Assembly: GCA_900322025.1 (NCBI GenBank)
Contig: ONYJ01000076.1
Location: 1-13,575 of the forward strand
Length of the DNA: 13,575 nt
Direction of reading: 5' to 3'
From: an uncultured Bacteroidales bacterium
GTDB taxonomy: Bacteria > Bacteroidota > Bacteroidia > Bacteroidales > UBA932
Position 1 is the first letter of the stretch. Every line of letters begins with the position of its first letter. Shown piece by piece: positions 6,387-13,538 of the stretch. Position numbers and translations under genes: made by a program. The notes beneath the pieces were generated by a model. It was not told the DNA's origin, did no database searches, and was given only the letters and a program-made list of their open reading frames with translations.

Positions 6387-7409
6387 ATGAATACATACGG
6401 TAATAAATTAAGGCTCAGTATTTTTGGAGAATCTCACGGCAACTTTATAGGTATAACCATAGACGGGATGTCCTGCGGATTAAAACTCACGGCTGTAGAT
6501 TTTGCCCTAAGCATAAGAAGAAGAATGAGAGGAGACTATCCTCATCTTGAATTTGGAGTTACAAAAAGGCAGGAAGAAAACAAACCGCTCTTTATTTCTG
6601 GTGTCTTCAACGATAAAACTACAGGAGCACCGCTTACCATATTGTTCGAAAACACAGCGGCCGCTTCTGCAGATTACACACAATTCAGGGCTCATCCAAG
6701 ACCCTCTCATGCAGATTTTGCAGCAGATGCTAAATTTAACGGATTCAACGACTTGCGAGGTGGCGGGCACTTATCAGGCAGAATAACTCTTGCCTTGGTA
6801 GCTGCCGGAGTTGTAGCCAAAAAGATATTAGACCAAAAAGGCTTGGACATAGAGATAAAAGCCCGGCTTAAATCTATACTTTCGGAAACCAACCCCGATA
6901 AATGGGAAGCCATAATTAAAAGTGCACAGCAGGAAGAAGACTCTGTGGGAGGAGAACTCATTTGCATAACAGACGGTTTGCCGGCAGGTTGCGGAGAACC
7001 TTTCTTTAACTCTATAGAGTCTCAGATTGCACATTTGGCTTTCTCCATTCCAGGGGTAAAAGCCATAGCTTTTGGAGACTTTTCAGATATAAACAGTTCG
7101 GCTCACATAGCAGCCAGTTCTCTTAAAGGCTCTGCCTACAACGATATGATAGCCGATATAAACGGGCACACTGCTACTAACCATAGCGGCGGAATAAATG
7201 GGGGGATTTCAAATGGCAATCCTCTGGTATTTAGTTTGGACATCAGACCTCCTGCAAGTATATCTAAAGTTCAAAATACCATGAATTTCCAAACCGGCCA
7301 AACAGAAGACTTACATATTACCGGCAGACACGATACCTGTTTTGCGCTAAGATGCCCTGTAATTGCAGAAGCAATCACATACATTGTACTTGCAGACAAC
7401 TTATTGTAG
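6387..7409 (+). CDS. aroC: Chorismate synthase
   Basis: Makes chorismate from EPSP with reduced FMN, the last common step of the shikimate pathway. The 340-residue product shows FGESHG (13-18, with His17), RRRMRGD (44-50), HPRPSHAD (103-110, with the second conserved His109), RGGGHLSGR (124-132), DSVGGE (185-190), NHSGGINGGISNG (265-277) and GRHDTC (313-318). The GGGHLSGR form differs from the GGGRxSAR form of E. coli-type enzymes and resembles the GGGHFSGR version common in Clostridia. The ATG at 6387 is chosen because MNTYGNKLRLSIFGESHG aligns with the usual AroC N-terminus. A TTG seven codons earlier (6366) lies only 1 base past the aroDA stop and would add a non-conserved tail. It is the last gene of the aro operon, and its 3' end overlaps the convergent serine hydrolase gene by 9 bases. 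Confidence 0.96.
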   Translation: MNTYGNKLRLSIFGESHGNFIGITIDGMSCGLKLTAVDFALSIRRRMRGDYPHLEFGVTKRQEENKPLFISGVFNDKTTGAPLTILFENTAAASADYTQFRAHPRPSHADFAADAKFNGFNDLRGGGHLSGRITLALVAAGVVAKKILDQKGLDIEIKARLKSILSETNPDKWEAIIKSAQQEEDSVGGELICITDGLPAGCGEPFFNSIESQIAHLAFSIPGVKAIAFGDFSDINSSAHIAASSLKGSAYNDMIADINGHTATNHSGGINGGISNGNPLVFSLDIRPPASISKVQNTMNFQTGQTEDLHITGRHDTCFALRCPVIAEAITYIVLADNLL

Positions 7410-8615
7410 TTCACCTACTATAGAGCCTGCTACTATATTGGATATCAATGTTCTCGGACGAGCTAAATTTCCTGTATCGTAAGGATGAACCCTGTTAGAC
7501 AAGATTATTACCGCCGTATTTGAAACAGGATCTATGGCTATAGATGTTCCGGTATAACCGGTGTGGCCGTAGGTTTTAAGAGAGAACAAATCGCCTCCTG
7601 TGTAATAACGCAAATCTCCATCCCAACCCAAAGTACGGCCATACTTGACCACCTCGGCAGGAACTTCTCCCATAGCTTTAACAGTAAGCGGCCCTAAGAT
7701 TCTCTTTCCGCCATACTGCCCTCCGTTGAGCAATGCTGCACATATAACGGCCAAGTCTTCTGCATTGGAAAACACTCCGGCATTGCCGGAATTTCCTTTA
7801 TTTATAACTCTTGCAATAGGGTCGTGAACTTCTCCTATGAGACACTTGCCGTCCGCCTGCTTTTCTGTAGGAGCTACTAACTTCATTATCTCTTTCTTTT
7901 TTAAAGCTTTAGGCATATATGTAGTATGCGCTAAGCCCAGACGATCGAATATATTTTTCTGCGCATAATCGCAGAGTTGCATACCTGTTACTTTCTGCAA
8001 AATATGTTGCAGGGTAACAAAGTTCAGGCAGCTATATACATAGCCGTTGGTTGGCTTATACACCCTCTTGCAGTGAGCTATCCAGTCTAAAAGACTTTCT
8101 GGTTTTGTATTTCCGTACTCCTTTTCTACCTGAGAAGGATTAACATAGGCAGGGAGGCCGCTGGTATGGGTCAGCAGGTCTATCACCCTTATATGAACAG
8201 GAGCACCATCCTCTCCTATATAAGGCTCAAAACCTGGTATATACATATCTACCCTATCGGCCAGACGCAGTTTGCCACTTTCTACAAGCTGCATAAAACT
8301 CAGAGTTGTTCCAACACACTTGCTGCAAGAAGCGAGATCAAACACGGTGTTTTCTGTCATCTTTTCCTTCTTAGGATATATCGCCTTGTGCCCGTATGCT
8401 TTTAGAAAAACAACCTTGTCTTTCCTTACCACACAAACAACCGCACCGGGAATTATAGTGTCTTTAATAGCCTGATTAACAACATTATCAATCAGCGATA
8501 GTTTTTCGGAAGACATTTTCATTTCCTCCGGAGTAGCCCTTTGAAGTTTGGTTCCTTGTGCAAAAACACATAAATTAACAAGCAAAACTGCTATCAGACA
8601 GACATATTTTCTCAT
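7401..8615 (-). CDS. Secreted beta-lactamase-fold serine hydrolase
   Basis: From the ATG at 8615 the product is 404 residues with an N-terminal signal peptide (MRKYVCLIAVLLVNLCVFAQ, cleavage near residues 19-21), so it acts in the periplasm or outside. It is a class C beta-lactamase/DD-peptidase-like (Pfam Beta-lactamase) protein: catalytic S-x-x-K as SCSK (96-99) within FDLASCSK, LTHTSGLP (148-155), the Y-S-x motif at 194-196 in YSCLNF, and HTG (351-353) replacing the K-T-G triad of true beta-lactamases. GEVHDPIA (261-268) and AGVFSNAEDLA (279-289) are typical of this subgroup. The substrate is unclear: a peptidoglycan peptide, an ester, or a beta-lactam. An upstream extension to 8723 was rejected because the signal peptide begins at this ATG. 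The gene is divergent from the CapA-like lipoprotein with 37 bases between starts; the nearby NagZ suggests a cell-wall role. Confidence 0.88.
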   Translation of the reverse strand: MRKYVCLIAVLLVNLCVFAQGTKLQRATPEEMKMSSEKLSLIDNVVNQAIKDTIIPGAVVCVVRKDKVVFLKAYGHKAIYPKKEKMTENTVFDLASCSKCVGTTLSFMQLVESGKLRLADRVDMYIPGFEPYIGEDGAPVHIRVIDLLTHTSGLPAYVNPSQVEKEYGNTKPESLLDWIAHCKRVYKPTNGYVYSCLNFVTLQHILQKVTGMQLCDYAQKNIFDRLGLAHTTYMPKALKKKEIMKLVAPTEKQADGKCLIGEVHDPIARVINKGNSGNAGVFSNAEDLAVICAALLNGGQYGGKRILGPLTVKAMGEVPAEVVKYGRTLGWDGDLRYYTGGDLFSLKTYGHTGYTGTSIAIDPVSNTAVIILSNRVHPYDTGNLARPRTLISNIVAGSIVGELQ

Positions 8616-8645
8616 AACTAACGGAATTTTTGCGATATTTGTGTA

Positions 8646-8653
8646 CAAATTTA
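8646..8653 (-). promoter_or_regulatory. Possible -7 element for the serine hydrolase
   Basis: The minus strand reads TAAATTTG here, a full -7 match that would start transcription near 8639, about 24 bases before the ATG at 8615. It overlaps the first base of the divergent capA-like start codon. No -33 element is found at a normal distance, so support is modest. On the plus strand the only candidate for the divergent gene is GATATTTG at 8634-8641, one base off consensus. Confidence 0.28.
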
Positions 8654-9804
8654 TGAAAAACATGCCAAAGAGTACATACATCCTCTTTCTTTCGATTACA
8701 ATAATAGTTTTTACTTCTTGCACAGGAAAGCAAACCTCTGCTCACCCTACATCAGAGCAACCTACCATTGTTAAGCCCACAACACAAACAGAGGCAGATA
8801 CTCTCACAATTGCCGTAGTGGGCGATATAATGATGGGTAACACTTTTCCACACAACAGATTGCCTGCAGAAGACGGCAAATATATTTTTGAAGATGCCAA
8901 GGATATACTCACCTCTGCCGATATCACCTGCGGCAACTTGGAAGGAACCATTGCTACCAGTGGAAAGCCCAGGAAGAATCTAAATAGCAAGATGGCTTTT
9001 ATGTTTATGATGCCTCCTCGCTACACCCAACACCTTGTAGATGCCGGTTTCGATTATGTAGGCCTTGCAAATAATCATATATACGACTTCTTTGAAGAAG
9101 CCATGATTCAAACAGAAGAAAATCTTGAGAAAGCCGGAATAGGCTACTCGGGGGCAAAAGACCCTAAAGGCATTAACCATCATAAAGAGTTATATACCAA
9201 AGAGTTTACCTTACCTACCGGGAATAAAATTAAAGTTGGCTTCTGTGCATTCGGGCACGAAGATTATTCGCTGAGAACACGCGATACCGCAAGCGTAAGA
9301 AGAATAATTGCAGATTCTCTGCAGAAACAATTAAACTGCCAAATAGTAATTGTATGTTTTCATGGAGGGCGCGAAGGAGCCGGTGCCAGACACCTACCAT
9401 ACGGCTCAGAAAATTTCTACGGCGATGAGCGTGGCTTTTTGAGAGATTTTGCCCACTTTGCCATAGATTGCGGAGCAGATATCGTATATGGACATGGCCC
9501 TCATGTTGTTAGAGCTGTAGAGCTCTATAACAATCGCTTCATAGCCTATAGCCTTGGAAACTTCTGCACTATTGGTATGGGTACATCGGGACTAACGGGA
9601 AATGCACCGCTTATAACCATAAGAACTGATATAAACGGAAACTTTATCGATGGCAAAATACACTCCTTTCTGCAGCAACCTATGAAAGGCCCTAAAAAAG
9701 ACCCAAGCAACAGTGCTGCCAAAGAAATAGCTTCCCTAACGCAAACCGATATAAAAGATTCAAAACTGATAATCTCACAAGAAGGTACTATCACAATAAA
9801 ATAA
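8653..9804 (+). CDS. CapA-family (poly-gamma-glutamate synthesis type) lipoprotein
   Basis: A 383-residue lipoprotein: hydrophobic signal at 8-21 ending in FTSC with Cys23 as lipid anchor, then a Thr/Pro-rich linker (24-50). The rest is a CapA-type metallophosphoesterase fold: VVGDIMMG (55-62, Asp58), CGNLEGTI (93-100, Asn95), LANNHIYDF (138-146, Asn141/His142), VCFHGG (234-239, His237), GADIVYGHGPHVV (274-286, His281 and His284) and IAYSLGNF (297-304). These are the expected metal-binding positions. CapA in Bacillus supports poly-gamma-glutamate capsule export, but in Bacteroidetes members of this family occur without capsule genes, and none is seen here, so the real substrate is unknown. 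The start at 8653 is chosen because a frame reaching to 8548 runs through the divergent gene. It leads a three-gene operon, with the next gene 4 bases downstream. Confidence 0.88.
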   Translation: MKNMPKSTYILFLSITIIVFTSCTGKQTSAHPTSEQPTIVKPTTQTEADTLTIAVVGDIMMGNTFPHNRLPAEDGKYIFEDAKDILTSADITCGNLEGTIATSGKPRKNLNSKMAFMFMMPPRYTQHLVDAGFDYVGLANNHIYDFFEEAMIQTEENLEKAGIGYSGAKDPKGINHHKELYTKEFTLPTGNKIKVGFCAFGHEDYSLRTRDTASVRRIIADSLQKQLNCQIVIVCFHGGREGAGARHLPYGSENFYGDERGFLRDFAHFAIDCGADIVYGHGPHVVRAVELYNNRFIAYSLGNFCTIGMGTSGLTGNAPLITIRTDINGNFIDGKIHSFLQQPMKGPKKDPSNSAAKEIASLTQTDIKDSKLIISQEGTITIK

Positions 9805-9808
9805 TCTT

Positions 9809-10555
9809 ATGAAAAAGCTTTTCAAAATATCTTATTTAACAGCGTGCCTATTTGCCGTTGTATCGTTGCTTAGCTGCAAAAACCCGAGTTCTGCCAATGA
9901 TGGTATAAAAGTAGAAATCCCTGAGCATTATCAGGTTCCTAAAGAGTTGAAATATACTCTATTCGATGATCCTATGAGCTACATCGTAGATAGATTATAC
10001 CCTATAGGCTGGAGTAAAGATGGCCGCTACTTAGCTTATGCCACAGAACCGGCAGATGAGGCTGTAGGGGCCTACTTTTTTGAAATACACATTAAAGATT
10101 TTTCTACCAACTCCGATGCGTGGATGTGGAAACCGGAAGAAGATCCTGAAACTGGTTCCATTGCTACCACATGGAGCGAAAATCAAGAGCTGTTCGATAG
10201 CAAGCTAAAAGAGTTTGGCATTATTCCTCAAGAGTTTCAGTTAGAGGGCTTTGATGCTCCTTTTATTGATAAAAACACAAGAGTTTGGATAGACACTACC
10301 ATGCGTTACAGCGATTTCCTCTGCCAAGATGTTGTAAATAATGTAACAATCAAATGCGGAACTTTGGAAGAAAACCGTACCATATTTGAATATACCCACT
10401 CAAACGAATACGACCTTATATTGTACGAAGGGCTCGGTGGCCTCATAAAGTGCCCATACAAAGACATGGCTGCCGTTGTAGGAGTTACAATGAGTAGAGG
10501 TTACGAAGGACCACCTCACGTAATATCTTTCTATTTTACAAAAGTTGAAAAATAA
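9809..10555 (+). CDS. Hypothetical lipoprotein between capA-like gene and nagZ
   Basis: I do not recognise this 248-residue protein. Residues 1-23 (MKKLFKISYL... SLLSC) form a clear lipoprotein signal with Cys23 as the anchor, so it is exported and membrane-attached. The mature part is acidic and rich in aromatic residues. GWSKDGRYLAYAT (67-79) resembles one strand of a TolB/WD40-type beta-propeller repeat (W-S-x-D-G-x-x-L-A-Y), but only one such unit is visible, so a full propeller is unlikely. Three cysteines (172, 183 and 215) remain after lipidation, so at most one intramolecular disulfide plus a free thiol is possible. It starts 4 bases after the CapA-like gene and ends 10 bases before nagZ, so co-transcription is very likely and suggests an envelope role linked to those neighbours. 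Confidence 0.8.
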   Translation: MKKLFKISYLTACLFAVVSLLSCKNPSSANDGIKVEIPEHYQVPKELKYTLFDDPMSYIVDRLYPIGWSKDGRYLAYATEPADEAVGAYFFEIHIKDFSTNSDAWMWKPEEDPETGSIATTWSENQELFDSKLKEFGIIPQEFQLEGFDAPFIDKNTRVWIDTTMRYSDFLCQDVVNNVTIKCGTLEENRTIFEYTHSNEYDLILYEGLGGLIKCPYKDMAAVVGVTMSRGYEGPPHVISFYFTKVEK

Positions 10556-10565
10556 GATTCTATAA

Positions 10566-11855
10566 ATGATAAAAAAATTGCAAAAACTAAATAAAGCCAT
10601 CTTATTACTCATTCTTGCAACATTATGCAACAGTGCATCCTTTGCCCATAAAAAAGATACTCTATACTACCTCGGGCAAGTTGAGAAAACAATGAGTAAG
10701 CTTTCTGTTCATCAGAAAGTTGCACAGCTTTTTGTTATAGAAATAAGCCGTAATCCTTCTGAAAAAACCAAAGCTTTTCAAAACTCCCTTATAAAAGACT
10801 ATGGGGTTGGTGGAGTTATAATAATGAGAGGGTCTGTCTATCATCTTATAGACAGAATACACGAACTCCAATCCATAGCCAATTTGCCGCTTCTTGTTAC
10901 TATCGATGCCGAATGGGGAGCCGCCATGCGGTTTGATGAGTATCTTGCCTATCCTCGGCAAACTCAGATTTCCAGAATAGAGAAAGGAGCAGAAAATCTT
11001 CTGTATCAAATGGGTAAGAATGTAGGTAAAGAGTTGAAAGACTTAAACATTATGGTAAACTTTGCTCCTGTTGCAGACGTTACGCCAGGTGGTAATAAAA
11101 CCATGGGACAAAGAGCTTTCAGCCATAATCCTCATAGAGTAGCAGAACTTGCTACAGCCTATATGAAAGGTTTACAAGATGCAGGCATCTACGCCTGCGG
11201 CAAGCACTATCCCGGGCACGGGGGCACCACTACAGATTCTCACTACGAAATGCCTATAATAAAACACTCTCGGGCACATATAGACTCTGTAGATCTTTTC
11301 CCTTACAACAAATTGATAAGCAATGGCTTAGAAATGGTTATGATAGGGCACATGGCTATGCCGGACATAGACCCGTCCGGAGTTCCGATGTCTATCTCCG
11401 AAATCTGCATCAATCAAGTTCTAAAAAAAGAACAAGGTTTCAAGGGAATAGTTATCACAGATGCCATTACCATGGCCGGTCTTACAAATAAAAATAGAAA
11501 AGCGGTAGATGCCACACTTGCAGTTTATAGAGCCGGTTCTGATATGATTCTCATGCCAGACAATCCCATCGATTGCATAAATGCCATTGCAGATTCCGTA
11601 AAGGCAGGCGTGTTCTCATTAAACGAATTAGACAATAAAGTTAGAAAGGTGCTCATGCTAAAAGCAAGAGCCGGGTATTTTGAAGACGGTTATAGCCCAA
11701 TTGTAAAAGACTTGGAATCTAAAGTAGCTGCAGCCCAAAAAAGAGATCGCAAGCTGATAAAAAAGATGAGAAGAAAGATGCTCAAATCTAAGCAACCATA
11801 CATAGAGCCGGTGGGGCAAGACAGAACTCTTCTTTTAGACAAAGCAGGCGAATAA
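10566..11855 (+). CDS. nagZ: Secreted GH3 beta-N-acetylhexosaminidase (NagZ-type)
   Basis: A 429-residue glycoside hydrolase family 3 enzyme expected to remove terminal N-acetylglucosamine from muropeptides or similar glycans. An N-terminal signal peptide (about 1-27, ...CNSASFA) indicates export, unlike cytoplasmic E. coli NagZ. Motifs: KVAQLFV (51-57), GVGGVIIMRG (80-89), VTIDAEWG (111-118), NFAPVADV (165-172), the NagZ loop KHYPGHGGTTTDSH (213-226) carrying the Asp224/His226 catalytic dyad, IGHMAMP (260-266) and ITDAITMAG (297-305) with nucleophile Asp299. The protein ends shortly after the GH3 N-terminal barrel in a lysine/arginine-rich tail (about 385-410), with no second GH3 domain. In many Bacteroidetes this domain is fused to a beta-lactamase-like domain; here a separate serine hydrolase is encoded nearby at 7401-8615. 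It is the last gene of the operon, followed by the terminator at 11963-11995. Confidence 0.92.
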   Translation: MIKKLQKLNKAILLLILATLCNSASFAHKKDTLYYLGQVEKTMSKLSVHQKVAQLFVIEISRNPSEKTKAFQNSLIKDYGVGGVIIMRGSVYHLIDRIHELQSIANLPLLVTIDAEWGAAMRFDEYLAYPRQTQISRIEKGAENLLYQMGKNVGKELKDLNIMVNFAPVADVTPGGNKTMGQRAFSHNPHRVAELATAYMKGLQDAGIYACGKHYPGHGGTTTDSHYEMPIIKHSRAHIDSVDLFPYNKLISNGLEMVMIGHMAMPDIDPSGVPMSISEICINQVLKKEQGFKGIVITDAITMAGLTNKNRKAVDATLAVYRAGSDMILMPDNPIDCINAIADSVKAGVFSLNELDNKVRKVLMLKARAGYFEDGYSPIVKDLESKVAAAQKRDRKLIKKMRRKMLKSKQPYIEPVGQDRTLLLDKAGE

Positions 11856-12014
11856 AAAAGCTATAGCCCGTTTATAATTACGCCAAAACAAGGTAGCCAG
11901 TCCATTACAAGGACATAGCTTCTTCAAAATATGATGGCAGGCGAGTAGTCGCCACAGTCCACAAAAAAGGAGATGATTAAAACCATCTCCTTTTTCTTCA
12001 CTATAATCTCGGAA
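11856..12014. other. Non-coding gap with several inverted repeats
   Basis: This 159-base gap between nagZ (plus) and rpsC (minus) has no plausible gene. Besides the terminator at 11963-11995 it holds a perfect small hairpin GGCGA-GTAG-TCGCC (11940-11953), a GTCC-N7-GGAC hairpin (11900-11914) with a second GTCC at 11957-11960 that could pair instead, and a 7-base inverted repeat AAGCTAT (11858-11864) / ATAGCTT (11915-11921). Read on the minus strand, that last repeat ends in a run of six T (11859-11854), which could act as a second terminator. It may be an operon-junction remnant or a small RNA; the sequence does not decide. Confidence 0.45.
11963..11995. terminator. Bidirectional rho-independent terminator
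   Basis: A perfect 7-base stem GGAGATG (11969-11975) / CATCTCC (11984-11990) with an 8-base loop is flanked by A6 on the left and T5 on the right. The A/T tracts extend the stem and give a U-tract in either direction. It is well placed to end both the capA-like/nagZ operon from the left and the rpsS-rplV-rpsC operon from the right, and lies 20 bases past the rpsC stop. Confidence 0.85.
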
Positions 12015-12767
12015 TTAGTTCTGCTGGTTTCTTGGTCTGCGACCACCGCGAGAACCGTTTCTTCTACGGTCTGAACGTCCTCCCTCGGAAGAGCGAGCCC
12101 TATCGTTGGCATTAACGCCAGCATTAGGGGTAAGATCTCTCTTTCCGTAAACCTCTCCGTTACAAACCCATACCTTGATTCCAAGAACACCTACCTTAGT
12201 ATTTGCCTCGGCAAGAGCATAGTCTATATTTGCACGGAAAGTATGAAGAGGTGTTCTACCTTCCTTAATCATTTCGCTGCGAGCCATTTCAGCACCGCCC
12301 AAACGGCCACTGATCTGAACTTTGATACCCTCGGCACCTGCTCTCATAGCAGAAGCTATAGCCATCTTAATAGCTCTTCTGTAAGAAACACGACCTTCTA
12401 TCTGACGAGCAAGGCTATTTGCTATAATATTGGCATCTACCTCTGGTCTCTTAACCTCAAAGATGTTAATCTGAACTTCTTTGTTAGAGATTTTGTTCAA
12501 CTCAACTTTGAGTTTATCTACTTCGGTACCGCCCTTACCTATGATAAGACCTGGCTTTGCAGTGTGGATAGTAACCGTGATAAGCTTCAACGTTCTCTCT
12601 ATTACAATCTTTGAAATGTTAGCTTTTGAAAGCCTCGCATTCAGATACTTGCGAATCTTATCATCTTCCAAGATCTTTGCAGCGTAATCATTGCCGCCAT
12701 ACCAGTTGGAATCCCATCCGCGGATAATTCCAAGTCTGTTGCTGATTGGATTGGTTTTCTGTCCCAT
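12015..12767 (-). CDS. rpsC: 30S ribosomal protein S3
   Basis: A 250-residue small-subunit protein that lines the mRNA entry site. It begins with the conserved MGQKTNPISNRLGIIRGWDS, has the KH-domain loop GLIIGKGG (73-80), the C-terminal domain motifs VSYRRAIKMAIASAMRAGAEG and ISGRLGGAEMARSE, and ends in a basic Arg/Gly/Asn-rich tail (about 215-250) of the kind seen in Bacteroidetes S3 proteins. The start at 12767 is set by the conserved N-terminus; a longer frame to 12827 would overlap the end of rplV. Only one base separates the rplV stop from this ATG, so translation is probably coupled. Unusually, it is the last gene of the operon: rplP, rpmC and rpsQ do not follow. Confidence 0.98.
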   Translation of the reverse strand: MGQKTNPISNRLGIIRGWDSNWYGGNDYAAKILEDDKIRKYLNARLSKANISKIVIERTLKLITVTIHTAKPGLIIGKGGTEVDKLKVELNKISNKEVQINIFEVKRPEVDANIIANSLARQIEGRVSYRRAIKMAIASAMRAGAEGIKVQISGRLGGAEMARSEMIKEGRTPLHTFRANIDYALAEANTKVGVLGIKVWVCNGEVYGKRDLTPNAGVNANDRARSSEGGRSDRRRNGSRGGRRPRNQQN

Positions 12768-12768
12768 A

Positions 12769-13212
12769 TTACTTTTCCTCCGCCTTTTCTGCCGGTTTTT
12801 CAGCGGCTTTGTTTGCTTTCTTATCAAGAATTATAGTAACATGATTTGAACGCTTGCGAATTCTGGCAGCCCTACCTTGAGGAGCAGTTCTGATTCTCTT
12901 TAGCGTACGACCCTCACCTACCATGATGGTTTTAACTATCACATTACCATTGTCAAGTTCCTTGCGATCTGCTTCATTCTTGCTCTCCCAGTTTGCAATA
13001 GCACTCTTTAAGAGCTTATATAATTTGTTGGAAGCTTCCTTCTTGGAATACTTGAGAATATCAAGAGCTCTATTTACTTCTACCCCTCTTATGGTATCTG
13101 CGCTATAACGCATTTTCCGTGGAGAAGTAGGAACATCATTCAGCTTTGCAACAGCTGTCTGTTTCTTTATGGCTTTCTGGCGCTCGGCCATTTCTCTTTT
13201 TCTTTTTCCCAT
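12769..13212 (-). CDS. rplV: 50S ribosomal protein L22
   Basis: A 147-residue large-subunit protein that binds 23S rRNA and lines the peptide exit tunnel. Conserved features are AKLNDVPTSPRKMR (22-35), TIRGVEVNRALDILKYSKKEA (40-60), LLKSAIANWESKN (67-79) and the tunnel beta-hairpin segment RTLKRIRTAPQGRAARIRKRSNHVTI. The C-terminus carries a short Lys/Ala/Glu-rich tail (about 131-147) beyond the conserved core. It sits between rpsS (32-base gap) and rpsC (1 base), in the standard S10-operon order. Confidence 0.98.
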   Translation of the reverse strand: MGKRKREMAERQKAIKKQTAVAKLNDVPTSPRKMRYSADTIRGVEVNRALDILKYSKKEASNKLYKLLKSAIANWESKNEADRKELDNGNVIVKTIMVGEGRTLKRIRTAPQGRAARIRKRSNHVTIILDKKANKAAEKPAEKAEEK

Positions 13213-13244
13213 TTCTGTAAATCTTTAATCGTTAACTCTAAAGC

Positions 13245-13520
13245 CTATTTGTTCTCCTTACGGTTACCTGAGTGGCCTTTGAATGTACGGGTAGGGGCAA
13301 ACTCACCGAGTTTATGACCTACCATATTCTCTGTTACGTAAACGGGAATAAACTTGTTTCCGTTGTGAACGGCAATAGTATGCCCTACAAAATCAGGGGA
13401 AATAACGCTTGCCCTAGACCAAGTCTTCACAACATCTTTCTTGCCAGATTCGTTCATGGCAAGAATTCTCTTTTCCAGAGATGCCTCAATATACGGGCCT
13501 TTTTTAATTGAACGACTCAT
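13245..13520 (-). CDS. rpsS: 30S ribosomal protein S19
   Basis: A complete 91-residue small-subunit head protein. It matches the family from end to end: MSRSIKKGPYIEASLEKRI at the start, TWSRASVISPDFVGHTIAVHNG (38-59) and the C-terminal signature VGHKLGEFAPTRTFKGHSGN (67-86). It lies between the end of rplB (18-base gap) and rplV, as in the conserved S10 operon. Confidence 0.98.
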   Translation of the reverse strand: MSRSIKKGPYIEASLEKRILAMNESGKKDVVKTWSRASVISPDFVGHTIAVHNGNKFIPVYVTENMVGHKLGEFAPTRTFKGHSGNRKENK

Positions 13521-13538
13521 AATCTTAAATTTATTCCG

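Noticed and set aside
8548..8652. Upstream extension of the CapA-like gene to 8548
   Set aside because: It runs antisense through the signal peptide of the divergent serine hydrolase and puts 35 residues before a clear lipoprotein signal.
8616..8723. Upstream extension of the serine hydrolase to 8723
   Set aside because: It overlaps the start of the divergent lipoprotein and would bury the signal peptide, which begins at the ATG at 8615.
11911..11960. tRNA-like or tRNA-fragment gene suggested by GGAC...GTCC ends
   Set aside because: The closing stem is only four pairs, and there is no T-loop GTTCRA motif, no anticodon arm of normal length and no proper D-arm.
11924..12190. Minus-strand frame of 88 codons overlapping the rpsC end and the terminator
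   Set aside because: It is out of frame with rpsC, crosses the terminator stem and shows no conserved sequence, so the rpsC frame is the real one.
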